Shown here in pieces: positions 14,012 through 20,383 of a stretch of 28,028 bases of DNA; within the stretch, counting starts at the first letter, position 1; every line of letters starts with the position of its first letter. The DNA comes from a virus. The stretch covers positions 1 through 28,028 of IMG/VR virus record IMGVR_UViG_3300021091_000326. One strand, written 5' to 3'. The notes beneath the pieces were generated by a model. The model searched no databases and was not told the origin of the DNA. It was given only the letters and a program-made list of their open reading frames with translations. Both the position numbers and the translations under genes were made by a program.

Positions 14012-15829
14012 TTATCTTAACTCTCTCAAATCAAATGTTCTAACACCATCAACCGTGATTCTACCATAGAAACGGTTGTTAACCATTTTCTTAGCGTATC
14101 TAGTCATGATACCCTTGATAGGTGTGAAGTTGAATGGGTTATACATTGTAGGTGTAAGTTGTAAAGGTACATATGGTGCGTAGATGTAACCTGTGTCAAG
14201 CAAAGACGTTCCTTTGTGACCCAACAACACTTGGTTTGGTGGGAAATAAGGGTCTCTATACACTTGATATCTACCAGCTAAAGTACCAACTCTTTCAATA
14301 CCCATGTTGTATTGGTCTTGTTCAGGAGCAGCATTTGAAACGTGGAAATATTCCAAATCATCAAAGATTGCACTGATTTCAGAGGATACAACAATCCAGT
14401 TAGCGCCACCTCTGAGGGTAGACTTGTGGATTTGAGCTGAAATTTGATTGACAGCAGTGATGAGCGTTTGGTTCCAGTCTTTCTGAGTATAAGGAACAGC
14501 GTTTGTACCTAATCTCTTCCAACCGTTGTAATCCCATCTCAAGTTCCAAGCCGCACCCTTTCTAAGGTCTCTTAAGATTTCTCTATCGATTTCAGCCGCA
14601 ACTTGCTCTGACAATAAAGCTGTCAATTCAGCTTCTGCGTCAATGTTGTGGAATGCCGCAACGTCTTGAGCCATTTCTGGAGACCATTGAGCTCTTAATT
14701 TTCTTTCAGTCACAGAAACTGTTACTGACATAAGGTCAAATGAAACCTCACCCATTCTGTCTTCGAATTCCAAATTCTTGTAAATTCTGTAAACAGGTGT
14801 GAAAGCTTGGTTGTTAGCTGTAGTTGAAGAAAAAGTTGAACCTGTATAACCATCGATACATCCTGTGCAACTTACGCAACAAGGAACTTGAAGGTCTACT
14901 TCCAAATAAATTTCTCCATCAGGAGTACAAAGGTCATCATACTGACCACCTCCTGTTTTACTTTGAGGGAAAAGTGCATCAGCATTGTTATTGCCATACT
15001 GAACAATACCTTTACCATATCTTTGAGTAACTACTCTAAATAGGTATGGTCCAACGTTTCTACCAACACCTGTTGTTGTGTTAGTTGCTGTTGTACTTCC
15101 GTAGAGAGTAAGGTCAGCTAAGAAAGACTCGTTATCCATTGGTTGACCATCAGGACCGATAAGTTTACCAGCGCCATCAGATGCGAAACCTGACATGATA
15201 AGTAGCACTTTTCTGTAGTTATCATTGCCATAACCTGACACAGCTAAATCTAATGTTGTGTTATTCCAAACTGCAGTTACTGCTGTACCTGTAATAGCTG
15301 AGAATTGCCCCTTGGAATAATCGTACAAACCTGGAGGGTCTAAAGCTGGTTCATTACCCTCATAAAATCTGTCATACAAATCTCTCCCTGTGTTGAAATC
15401 ATATCCCACATTAGGGTCTGTAGGTCCACTTGGTGCGCCTACTGGTTTGAAATGAATACCTGTGTTGTCATCTTGACTACCACCTGTTTCGTAGTTTTGA
15501 ATGTTAGGTACAAAGTAGAACAATTTACCGATTGGTAAGTTCATAGCTTGTACAGATACGATATCGTTAGCTAACAACTTAGAGAAAACTCTTCTAACGA
15601 TAGGGAAAACCACAGTTTCGAATGCACCTGTATCAGATGTAGTCGCTGCTTCATTGATTAAATAGCTAGCTTGGTTTTCATAGAGCTGTGCTACGTTCTC
15701 TCTCATGTGACCTTTAAGACCCTCTAAGAATCCTAATTTGTCCCATTTTGTGATTGTGTCTTCTTTGATAACTTTAAGGTGCTTAAGACCGATGTTACCA
15801 ACTAGACCTGATTCTAATAATGCTCCCAT
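14012..15829 (-). CDS. gp23: major capsid protein, T4 gp23-like
   Basis: 605 aa (T4 gp23 is 521). It forms the hexamer lattice of the head after cleavage by the prohead protease. Family features include FPIVRRVFSKLLANDIVSVQAMNLPIG (76-101), SFDLMSVTVSVTERKLRAQWSPEMAQD (363-389), EAELTALLSEQVAAEIDREIL and the C-terminal PVL/TPMYNPFNFTPIKG block. The leader ends LINE|AATT at residues 57-64, matching the T4 gp21 cleavage rule (hydrophobic-x-Glu) close to T4 Glu65. An insertion with a CCVSCTGC cluster (317-324) is unusual. The gene is downstream of gp22, 30 nt away, and is followed by a strong terminator. Confidence 0.97.
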   Translation of the reverse strand: MGALLESGLVGNIGLKHLKVIKEDTITKWDKLGFLEGLKGHMRENVAQLYENQASYLINEAATTSDTGAFETVVFPIVRRVFSKLLANDIVSVQAMNLPIGKLFYFVPNIQNYETGGSQDDNTGIHFKPVGAPSGPTDPNVGYDFNTGRDLYDRFYEGNEPALDPPGLYDYSKGQFSAITGTAVTAVWNNTTLDLAVSGYGNDNYRKVLLIMSGFASDGAGKLIGPDGQPMDNESFLADLTLYGSTTATNTTTGVGRNVGPYLFRVVTQRYGKGIVQYGNNNADALFPQSKTGGGQYDDLCTPDGEIYLEVDLQVPCCVSCTGCIDGYTGSTFSSTTANNQAFTPVYRIYKNLEFEDRMGEVSFDLMSVTVSVTERKLRAQWSPEMAQDVAAFHNIDAEAELTALLSEQVAAEIDREILRDLRKGAAWNLRWDYNGWKRLGTNAVPYTQKDWNQTLITAVNQISAQIHKSTLRGGANWIVVSSEISAIFDDLEYFHVSNAAPEQDQYNMGIERVGTLAGRYQVYRDPYFPPNQVLLGHKGTSLLDTGYIYAPYVPLQLTPTMYNPFNFTPIKGIMTRYAKKMVNNRFYGRITVDGVRTFDLRELR

Positions 15830-15859
15830 TTTTTGAGTATTTTAGTTTTTGTTTATATA

Positions 15860-17509
15860 TTATTTTATCTTAGTCATTAAATCTTTCATTCTCAAGAATT
15901 GAGGATTTTCATAAGTTTTTGACTCGATAAGATTGATTGCTGAACCTGAAGATACAGTGGTATTTAACTTTTCTACGGATTCAGTAACCGATTTAGTTTC
16001 AACAGTAGATAATTCATCTTTGATTGACTTGTAAAGAGACTTTGACTCTTTCAAAGTTTCAACAGAATCAAATCTTCTGAGGATATTAATTTTTTCTTTT
16101 TTAGTTGTTGAATGTTCCGTGAAAAGTCTTGTAGCGTAAGCTAAATTTGAATTAAAAATAGCTACCTCATTTAGTTTTTCTCTGAATAAATTCAGAGCTT
16201 TTCTATACTCTTCATTTTTTTCTCTCAACATACTAACTTCTGCTTCAAGAGACTCCACTTTAACACCGTTAGGACCATATGTATAATTTCTATTGTTAGT
16301 GATGCCTTTTCTCAGACCTCTACCCTCTTTTGAACCCATACCATATGTTCTAGCAGCTTCTTTAGTTTCTCTTTTTTCGAAACTTGCATCATCTCTACGA
16401 GATTTTTCTTTTTCAGAATGTGAACCCTTGAGGTGTTTCATAGCTGTTTTACCATGTTTCATCCCCAATTTTTCATCTTCTTTGTCATTATATCCCTGAC
16501 GACCTTCTTTAGTTTCAACTTTTTTTGATTTATCTTCCATATTAGCACCCTTCTTGTATTCGAATTTTGCTTTACCTGTTCCGACAGATTTTGGACCTTC
16601 TTTCTTTTTTTCATCAAACCCACCTTTTGTAGCTTTGTAAGAAAATTTGGGACCAGTGCCAATTCCAACACCTTTAGGTTTAATCGCTTTCTTGTGATTG
16701 TATGCTTCTTCTAATGATTCATCATAACTTCCTTCTTCGACAATAGATTCGTTATCTTCGTCATCCTCTTCGTATAACGTCGATTCGTTTTCTTCATCTT
16801 CGTCATCCTCTTCGTATAACGTCGATTCGTTTTCTTCATCTTCGTCATCCTCTTCGTATAACGTCGATTCGTTTTCTTCATCCTCATTGTCATCTTCGTC
16901 AAGTGTGATTTCATACATCATCTCCTCTTCAGAATCCATGTCAATTTCCATGTTATCCCCTTCATCAGAGTCTAATTTAGAAAAATCAATTTTTTCCTCC
17001 TCATCTCCCGATGAAGGAGAATTGAAGATGTCGTCTACGATTTTAGCAATCGCATCGTCTTCATTGATTTTTGATTTTGACTCTTTGAGCTTGATGATAT
17101 ACTCACTATCAGATTCATTATCTGTGAGTTGAATTTCTTCATCGTCTTTTGTTACGATAATTCCATCCTCTTCTCCCATAGCTTTGAAGACTTTTAAAAT
17201 TTCCTCATCAGATGCTCCAGTCAAATCGATTGGAGTTTCCTCAGCATCCATGTCGAGTTCCATACTCATGTCACCCGTCATGTCATCTTTGACATCTATG
17301 TCAATGTCGTCTTCCTCATCGGAATCGGGCATATCCATTTTATCATCGATGTCAATCTCATCTTGTTCAGAAAGAGATTCTTTTACTAATTGGTTGATTT
17401 CTTCCTTCATTGTAGAAGCAAGTATTCCTTTTGCATTTTCGGCTATAGCTTCTTCAACGTTTTTCATTTGAATAAGAGCCTCTTCTACTAAATTTTTATT
17501 TTCTTGCAT
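15860..17509 (-). CDS. gp22: prohead core scaffolding protein, T4 gp22-like
   Basis: 549 aa, about twice T4 gp22. The C-terminal 140 residues carry the recognisable scaffold core: coiled coil VESLEAEVSMLREKNEEYR, then LREKLNEVAIFNSNLAYATRLF and KEKINILRRFDSVETLKES. Residues about 50-270 are extremely acidic with Asp/Glu/Ser runs, including three identical 14-residue repeats (around EENESTLYEEDD). Residues 275-410 are basic and Lys/Gly-rich. Its place directly upstream of the capsid gene and downstream of gp21 matches T4 order 21-22-23. It would fill the prohead and be degraded by gp21. An upstream candidate late motif is at 17532-17541. Confidence 0.85.
   Translation of the reverse strand: MQENKNLVEEALIQMKNVEEAIAENAKGILASTMKEEINQLVKESLSEQDEIDIDDKMDMPDSDEEDDIDIDVKDDMTGDMSMELDMDAEETPIDLTGASDEEILKVFKAMGEEDGIIVTKDDEEIQLTDNESDSEYIIKLKESKSKINEDDAIAKIVDDIFNSPSSGDEEEKIDFSKLDSDEGDNMEIDMDSEEEMMYEITLDEDDNEDEENESTLYEEDDEDEENESTLYEEDDEDEENESTLYEEDDEDNESIVEEGSYDESLEEAYNHKKAIKPKGVGIGTGPKFSYKATKGGFDEKKKEGPKSVGTGKAKFEYKKGANMEDKSKKVETKEGRQGYNDKEDEKLGMKHGKTAMKHLKGSHSEKEKSRRDDASFEKRETKEAARTYGMGSKEGRGLRKGITNNRNYTYGPNGVKVESLEAEVSMLREKNEEYRKALNLFREKLNEVAIFNSNLAYATRLFTEHSTTKKEKINILRRFDSVETLKESKSLYKSIKDELSTVETKSVTESVEKLNTTVSSGSAINLIESKTYENPQFLRMKDLMTKIK
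16755..16880 (-). repeat. three exact 42-bp tandem repeats in the scaffold gene
   Basis: Units at 16755-16796, 16797-16838 and 16839-16880 are identical base for base and in frame, each encoding 14 acidic residues. The sequence diverges immediately on both sides. Exact identity, including silent sites, implies recent slippage or unequal recombination. Confidence 0.97.
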
Positions 17510-17531
17510 AAGAATTTTTATTGATTTAATT

Positions 17532-17541
17532 AATAAATATT
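17532..17541 (-). promoter_or_regulatory. candidate late-promoter motif AATATTTATT (minus strand)
   Basis: It lies in the 72-nt gap upstream of gp22; the core ends 23 nt before the ATG at 17509. This gap is long for the window, consistent with a new transcription start for the scaffold and capsid genes. Confidence 0.45.
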
Positions 17542-17581
17542 ATCGAATTATAAAAAAGTTGATTTTCTGATGGTTATAAAT

Positions 17582-17929
17582 TTAGTTGGTTAAGTCGAAA
17601 AACTCAGAAGTTTGTCTAGTAGTTGAGTTAAATGTATCTCCTTTCCTTATTCGCTGGTCTATCATACCACTTACTTCGCTCCAACTGTCTGTAATCATGT
17701 AATAATTATCGGTGGCCCCATCTCTATTTGTAAGGTTCACTCTGTAACTTTGTCCTGCAATAGCCTGTTTTATGTCCATTGTTGAGTTGGGTATCTGTGT
17801 AACTTTAATTGTATTGCCTGTATTATTTTGCCAAGCATCTAAATCCCTATAACTATTCAGGTAAAAAATTGCTACTTGAGTATCCTCTGAGTCTCGAGTA
17901 ACGTAATATCCTGTTAAATAAAATGCCAT
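17582..17929 (-). CDS. hypothetical protein, 115 aa
   Basis: Starts MAFYLTGYYVTRDSEDTQVAIFYLNSY. Beta-rich, polar and rich in Thr/Asn/Asp (NNTGNTIKVTQIPNSTMDI, NLTNRDGATDNYYMITDSW), a composition typical of virion proteins. No family is recognised. It lies between the DUF4494-like gene and gp22, behind its own terminator (17961-17985) and candidate promoter (17941-17950), so it can be expressed independently. A small head-decoration or neck protein is possible, on position only. Confidence 0.65.
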   Translation of the reverse strand: MAFYLTGYYVTRDSEDTQVAIFYLNSYRDLDAWQNNTGNTIKVTQIPNSTMDIKQAIAGQSYRVNLTNRDGATDNYYMITDSWSEVSGMIDQRIRKGDTFNSTTRQTSEFFDLTN

Positions 17930-17940
17930 GTTTTTTTATA

Positions 17941-17950
17941 AATAAATATT
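17941..17950 (-). promoter_or_regulatory. candidate late-promoter motif AATATTTATT (minus strand)
   Basis: Core ATATTTAT ends 12 nt before the ATG at 17929 and lies just downstream of the hairpin terminator of the preceding gene. A terminator followed directly by this motif is what a restart of transcription would look like. Confidence 0.5.
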
Positions 17951-17960
17951 CCAAAAATGA

Positions 17961-17985
17961 AAAAGAGTGGTTTTACCACTCTTTT
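17961..17985 (-). terminator. hairpin terminator after the DUF4494-like gene
   Basis: A perfect 10-bp stem, AAAAGAGTGG / CCACTCTTTT, with a 5-nt loop (TAAAA on the minus strand) followed by more T residues. It overlaps the stop codon of the minus-strand gene ending at 17984. Confidence 0.85.
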
Positions 17986-18196
17986 ACTTTTCAATTACTT
18001 CATCAATTTTACTTTCAGATACTGATGTTATTCTCCAATCATACGAAAAAGTTTCATATCTTTTGGTTACTTTTGCCTCAACATCTGTGACAGAAAAACC
18101 TTTAACTAATTTTTCTTCTCTAATCTTTTTAATTTTACCTGTTGTTTCATCAGTAAGTTCATACTGAATTTTAGCTACGAAATACTTTTGGTCCAT
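17984..18196 (-). CDS. DUF4494-like small protein, 70 aa
   Basis: YFVAKIQYELTDETTGKIKKIREEKLV, then GFSVTDVEAKVTKRYE and YDWRITSVSESKIDEVIE, follow the DUF4494 layout as I recall it: a beta hairpin, a conserved 'A.S.TEAEA' type helix, and a final 'I.SI..SKI.EII' strand. The family is typical of Bacteroidota and their phages and has no assigned function. It begins 4 nt after the protease gene stop and has a terminator overlapping its own stop codon. Confidence 0.65.
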   Translation of the reverse strand: MDQKYFVAKIQYELTDETTGKIKKIREEKLVKGFSVTDVEAKVTKRYETFSYDWRITSVSESKIDEVIEK

Positions 18197-18200
18197 AGAA

Positions 18201-18914
18201 TTATTTTCCCAAAAAATCGGTGAGTTTTTTCATTAAATCAATAGATTTGTCTATTTGACCTTCTGTTTTGGATTTTTTTTCTTCTTCTAAGTTTTCCTCA
18301 TATTGACCCCTTTCATCAACGTTTGAGAACAAATATGCCCCTGGAGTTGAGGGTGATGAAACTAAATCAAAACATATCAACTCGAAATCTTCTTGTACCT
18401 CGTTTCTCTCACCGACTTTTTTGAGCGAACCGACGCCACGGGATGAAACCCCCATCGTAACACCCTGTCTCATTAGATTCGCAGCAATGTCTCCTTTACA
18501 AGAAACAACCCCTGACTCGTGAAATCCTGGACTTGTCAACAGTTTTAATTTACCCATCAATATGTTTTTATCCCACCAAATGTCTGTAATCAGATGCGAA
18601 ACTCTATCTAAATCAATCAAGGAAGATTCAGGGTGGTTGAGCTCTGATGTTGACAAACCTTTTTGTATTATTTTTTTATATCTTTCAGCTTCTCTTTTCA
18701 GAATTTTTTCTGGATAAAATCTTCCATTACGATTAGCAGTATCGTATTTTTGTAGAACTGCATAAAACTCAAACGGATTTTTGAAATCCATTTTTTTTGC
18801 TTGTTCCATTAGTTGAAGATTAAGTGAATCATGGGGATTAATATACCCTGCGTCCATTTCTATCAAAATTCCATGACCAAGTTCATGAGCTTCTAATATT
18901 CTTAATTGTTTCAT
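18201..18914 (-). CDS. gp21: prohead core protease, T4 gp21-like
   Basis: 237 aa, close to the T4 gp21 size. A serine protease of the S80 type that cleaves scaffold and capsid leader peptides during head maturation. Visible motifs are NRNGRFYP (61-68), the ELNHP motif with the likely catalytic His94, and GVSSRG (155-160) with the likely catalytic Ser. DFELICFDLVSSPSTPGAYL is the usual closing block of the domain. The C-terminal 35 residues are a charged Glu/Lys tail, possibly self-cleaved. The start is preceded by AAATAAAGG, and a candidate late motif lies 13 nt upstream. Confidence 0.93.
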   Translation of the reverse strand: MKQLRILEAHELGHGILIEMDAGYINPHDSLNLQLMEQAKKMDFKNPFEFYAVLQKYDTANRNGRFYPEKILKREAERYKKIIQKGLSTSELNHPESSLIDLDRVSHLITDIWWDKNILMGKLKLLTSPGFHESGVVSCKGDIAANLMRQGVTMGVSSRGVGSLKKVGERNEVQEDFELICFDLVSSPSTPGAYLFSNVDERGQYEENLEEEKKSKTEGQIDKSIDLMKKLTDFLGK

Positions 18915-18926
18915 CCTTTATTTTCA

Positions 18927-18935
18927 AATAAATAT
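18927..18935 (-). promoter_or_regulatory. candidate late-promoter motif ATATTTATT (minus strand)
   Basis: Core ends 13 nt before the gp21 ATG at 18914, within the 39-nt gap between gp21 and the 142-aa gene. Same orientation relative to the gene as the other sites. Confidence 0.45.
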
Positions 18936-18953
18936 ACAGAATTGTAATCTTAA

Positions 18954-19382
18954 TTATTTTTTAGACTTTGAGAAAGTAAAATAAGAGTTCTTTTCAATAT
19001 TATTTCGGTAAATTGATTTGATGATTATTTTAATTTGTTTTTTCAGATTTTCTGATTTGAAATTCAATTCTTCATTTGCAAATAAATTGACTTCCAAATT
19101 AAAAAAAGATTTTTTTCCTGTAGATATTCCGCTTACTCTTAAGTCCAAATCAATTATTGTTTTCGTTAAAAATAATTCTGATTTGTTAGAATCGTACACT
19201 GAGTGTTTTATTTGTCTACTTAGGTTATTTACAATTCTGTTCCAATTTTCCATTTCTTGTATGGGTGTGACCCAAGACTGAATGTTAATAAAAATTGATT
19301 TTAAGTTTTTGGAATCAACTGTTCCATACATAGATTTAATTGGATTGAAAAGATTTAATTTGACGCTTTTTCCTTTTTTCAT
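18954..19382 (-). CDS. hypothetical protein in the T4 67/68 slot, 142 aa
   Basis: A basic protein: KKGKSVKLNLFNPIKSMYGTV, then a helical middle with WNRIVNNLSRQIKHSVYD and a beta-rich region (IIDLDLRVSGISTGKKSFFNLEVNLF), ending in Lys/Ser-rich ESKNSYFTFSKSKK-like sequence. No family is recognised. It lies between the portal side and gp21, where T4 has prohead core genes 67 and 68. Synteny therefore hints at a head-assembly role, but T4 67/68 are acidic/helical core proteins and I see no sequence match. The upstream region, shared with bS21, holds a 14-bp AT palindrome (19407-19420). Confidence 0.6.
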   Translation of the reverse strand: MKKGKSVKLNLFNPIKSMYGTVDSKNLKSIFINIQSWVTPIQEMENWNRIVNNLSRQIKHSVYDSNKSELFLTKTIIDLDLRVSGISTGKKSFFNLEVNLFANEELNFKSENLKKQIKIIIKSIYRNNIEKNSYFTFSKSKK

Positions 19383-19460
19383 TGATACTCATATTACATT
19401 TAATTTATTTTTATAAAAATACGAGTAGTTTTTCCAATAGTCAAAAATGAATCAAAAAAC

Positions 19461-19470
19461 AATATTTATA
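19461..19470 (+). promoter_or_regulatory. candidate late-promoter motif AATATTTATA upstream of bS21
   Basis: Plus-strand motif whose 8-nt core ends 7 nt before the preferred bS21 start at 19477. It argues against the upstream ATG at 19447, which would place this site inside the coding sequence. Confidence 0.4.
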
Positions 19471-19476
19471 TCTAAT

Positions 19477-19665
19477 ATGTTGATAATAGAAATAAAAAAT
19501 AACGATAACCTGGAAAAATCTCTCAAACAACTCAAGAATAAAGTTATCAAAACAAAACAGAACCAAATTCTGAATGAACGGAAAGAATTTGAAAAAAAGT
19601 CTGTAAAAAAAAGAAAAAAATTACTTAAAGCAATCTATATTGAAAAAAAGAAAAACGGATTATAA
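19477..19665 (+). CDS. rpsU: phage-encoded ribosomal protein bS21
   Basis: 62 aa. Starts MLIIEIKNNDNLEKSLKQLK and continues with FEKKSVKKRKKLLKAIY, matching the bS21 pattern (I-I-x-V-K...-I-x-x-A-L-K-x-x-K, then FxKPSVKRRKxxxKAxY). It has the usual size and high Lys/Arg content. bS21 binds the small ribosomal subunit near the anti-Shine-Dalgarno end of 16S rRNA. In Bacteroidota it helps hide that sequence. The start at 19477 fits bS21 length better than the upstream ATG at 19447, which would add ten residues and cover the motif at 19461-19470. It is the only plus-strand gene in the head block, and its stop lies in a palindromic terminator. There is no visible Shine-Dalgarno. Confidence 0.85.
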   Translation: MLIIEIKNNDNLEKSLKQLKNKVIKTKQNQILNERKEFEKKSVKKRKKLLKAIYIEKKKNGL

Positions 19666-19673
19666 TCCGTTTT
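19652..19673. terminator. 22-bp perfect palindrome between convergent genes (bidirectional terminator)
   Basis: AAAACGGATTA / TAATCCGTTTT is a perfect inverted repeat. The stop codon of bS21 (19663-19665) and that of the minus-strand 232-aa gene (19660-19662) sit back to back at its centre. T runs follow on both strands, as for an intrinsic terminator used in both directions. Confidence 0.8.
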
Positions 19674-20358
19674 CTAAGGAGATTAATTTTACATAATTGA
19701 TTTGAGAAAAATTCTCTTTATGTAGTTTTTCGATTGTTTCTGAAATTTTAGTTTTCATTTCAGATTCATCTTGTTCAGAAAGTAAATTATTAAGTTTTTC
19801 GATAGTGGTTTCCTTTAACGATAAATATTGCTTTTCCAGAGTATCTTTTTCGGATTTGATAACTTCCAAAAAAAGTTTTTTAGTTCCTGAATCCATCGAT
19901 TGAATATAATTTTCCAAGGTTTGATTTGCAATTTTTACCATCGAATTAAGTGGAATTTTTACAGGGTCATTATCCCTTTTGGGCTCACTCATCAATAAAC
20001 CTATAATACTTTTTTTGGATTGAATTCTTTCTGTAATATTATGTTTTGTGGTGTAGACCAAATTGTCAATGTCAACGTATGAATTAGTTTCAGGAGTATA
20101 TTTTGAATAAGGCATCTTAATAGAATGAATAATCTTGGAAATCAAATTCAATCCTTCATTTAAAAAAATATCTGCCTCTTTTTCAGATAATCCCTGTGGA
20201 GTTGAGAGTTGTTCATATACAGAAAATAATTTCGAGAACTTTTTATTTTTCAAAACGTTCCCTTTAAACTCTCTAAGAGTTTTTTTAAATTCTGCTTCAT
20301 TTTTATAAGAGTTTAGTAAATTCTCCTCTATAATTGATTTTAACTGACCAAATGTCAT
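19660..20358 (-). CDS. conserved-looking hypothetical phage protein, 232 aa, after the portal gene
   Basis: Mostly helical and charged: MTFGQLKSIIEENLLNSYKN, then FKKTLREFKGNVLKNKKFSKLFSVYEQL, QGLSEKEADIFLNEGLNLI, a central block (DIDNLVYTTKHNITER) and a long C-terminal helix region with KNLL/KLHKENF. I recall similar proteins from environmental T4-like phages without any function. The position between portal (gp20) and protease (gp21) is that of T4 prohead core genes 67/68, so a core or assembly role is possible. It has its own candidate motif upstream at 20374-20383. Confidence 0.65.
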   Translation of the reverse strand: MTFGQLKSIIEENLLNSYKNEAEFKKTLREFKGNVLKNKKFSKLFSVYEQLSTPQGLSEKEADIFLNEGLNLISKIIHSIKMPYSKYTPETNSYVDIDNLVYTTKHNITERIQSKKSIIGLLMSEPKRDNDPVKIPLNSMVKIANQTLENYIQSMDSGTKKLFLEVIKSEKDTLEKQYLSLKETTIEKLNNLLSEQDESEMKTKISETIEKLHKENFSQINYVKLISLENGL

Positions 20359-20373
20359 TCTATCTACTTTTAA

Positions 20374-20383
20374 AATAAATATT
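20374..20383 (-). promoter_or_regulatory. candidate late-promoter motif AATATTTATT (minus strand)
   Basis: Core ends 16 nt before the ATG at 20358 and overlaps the last bases of the portal gene stop codon. Same orientation and core as the other sites. Confidence 0.45.

Noticed and set aside
16755-16880. CRISPR-like array
   Set aside because: The units are directly adjacent with no spacers and are in frame within a coding sequence.
16711-16914. Minus-strand frame with repeated KKTNRRYTKRMTKM peptide
   Set aside because: It is a second frame of the 42-bp repeats inside the scaffold gene, whose own frame is long and gp22-like.
19447-19476. Upstream ATG for bS21
   Set aside because: The added ten residues are not part of the bS21 family start and would cover the motif at 19461-19470.
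19821-19829. Further minus-strand AATATTTAT match
   Set aside because: It is internal to the 232-aa gene with no start codon following at a comparable distance, so it is treated as a chance AT-rich match.
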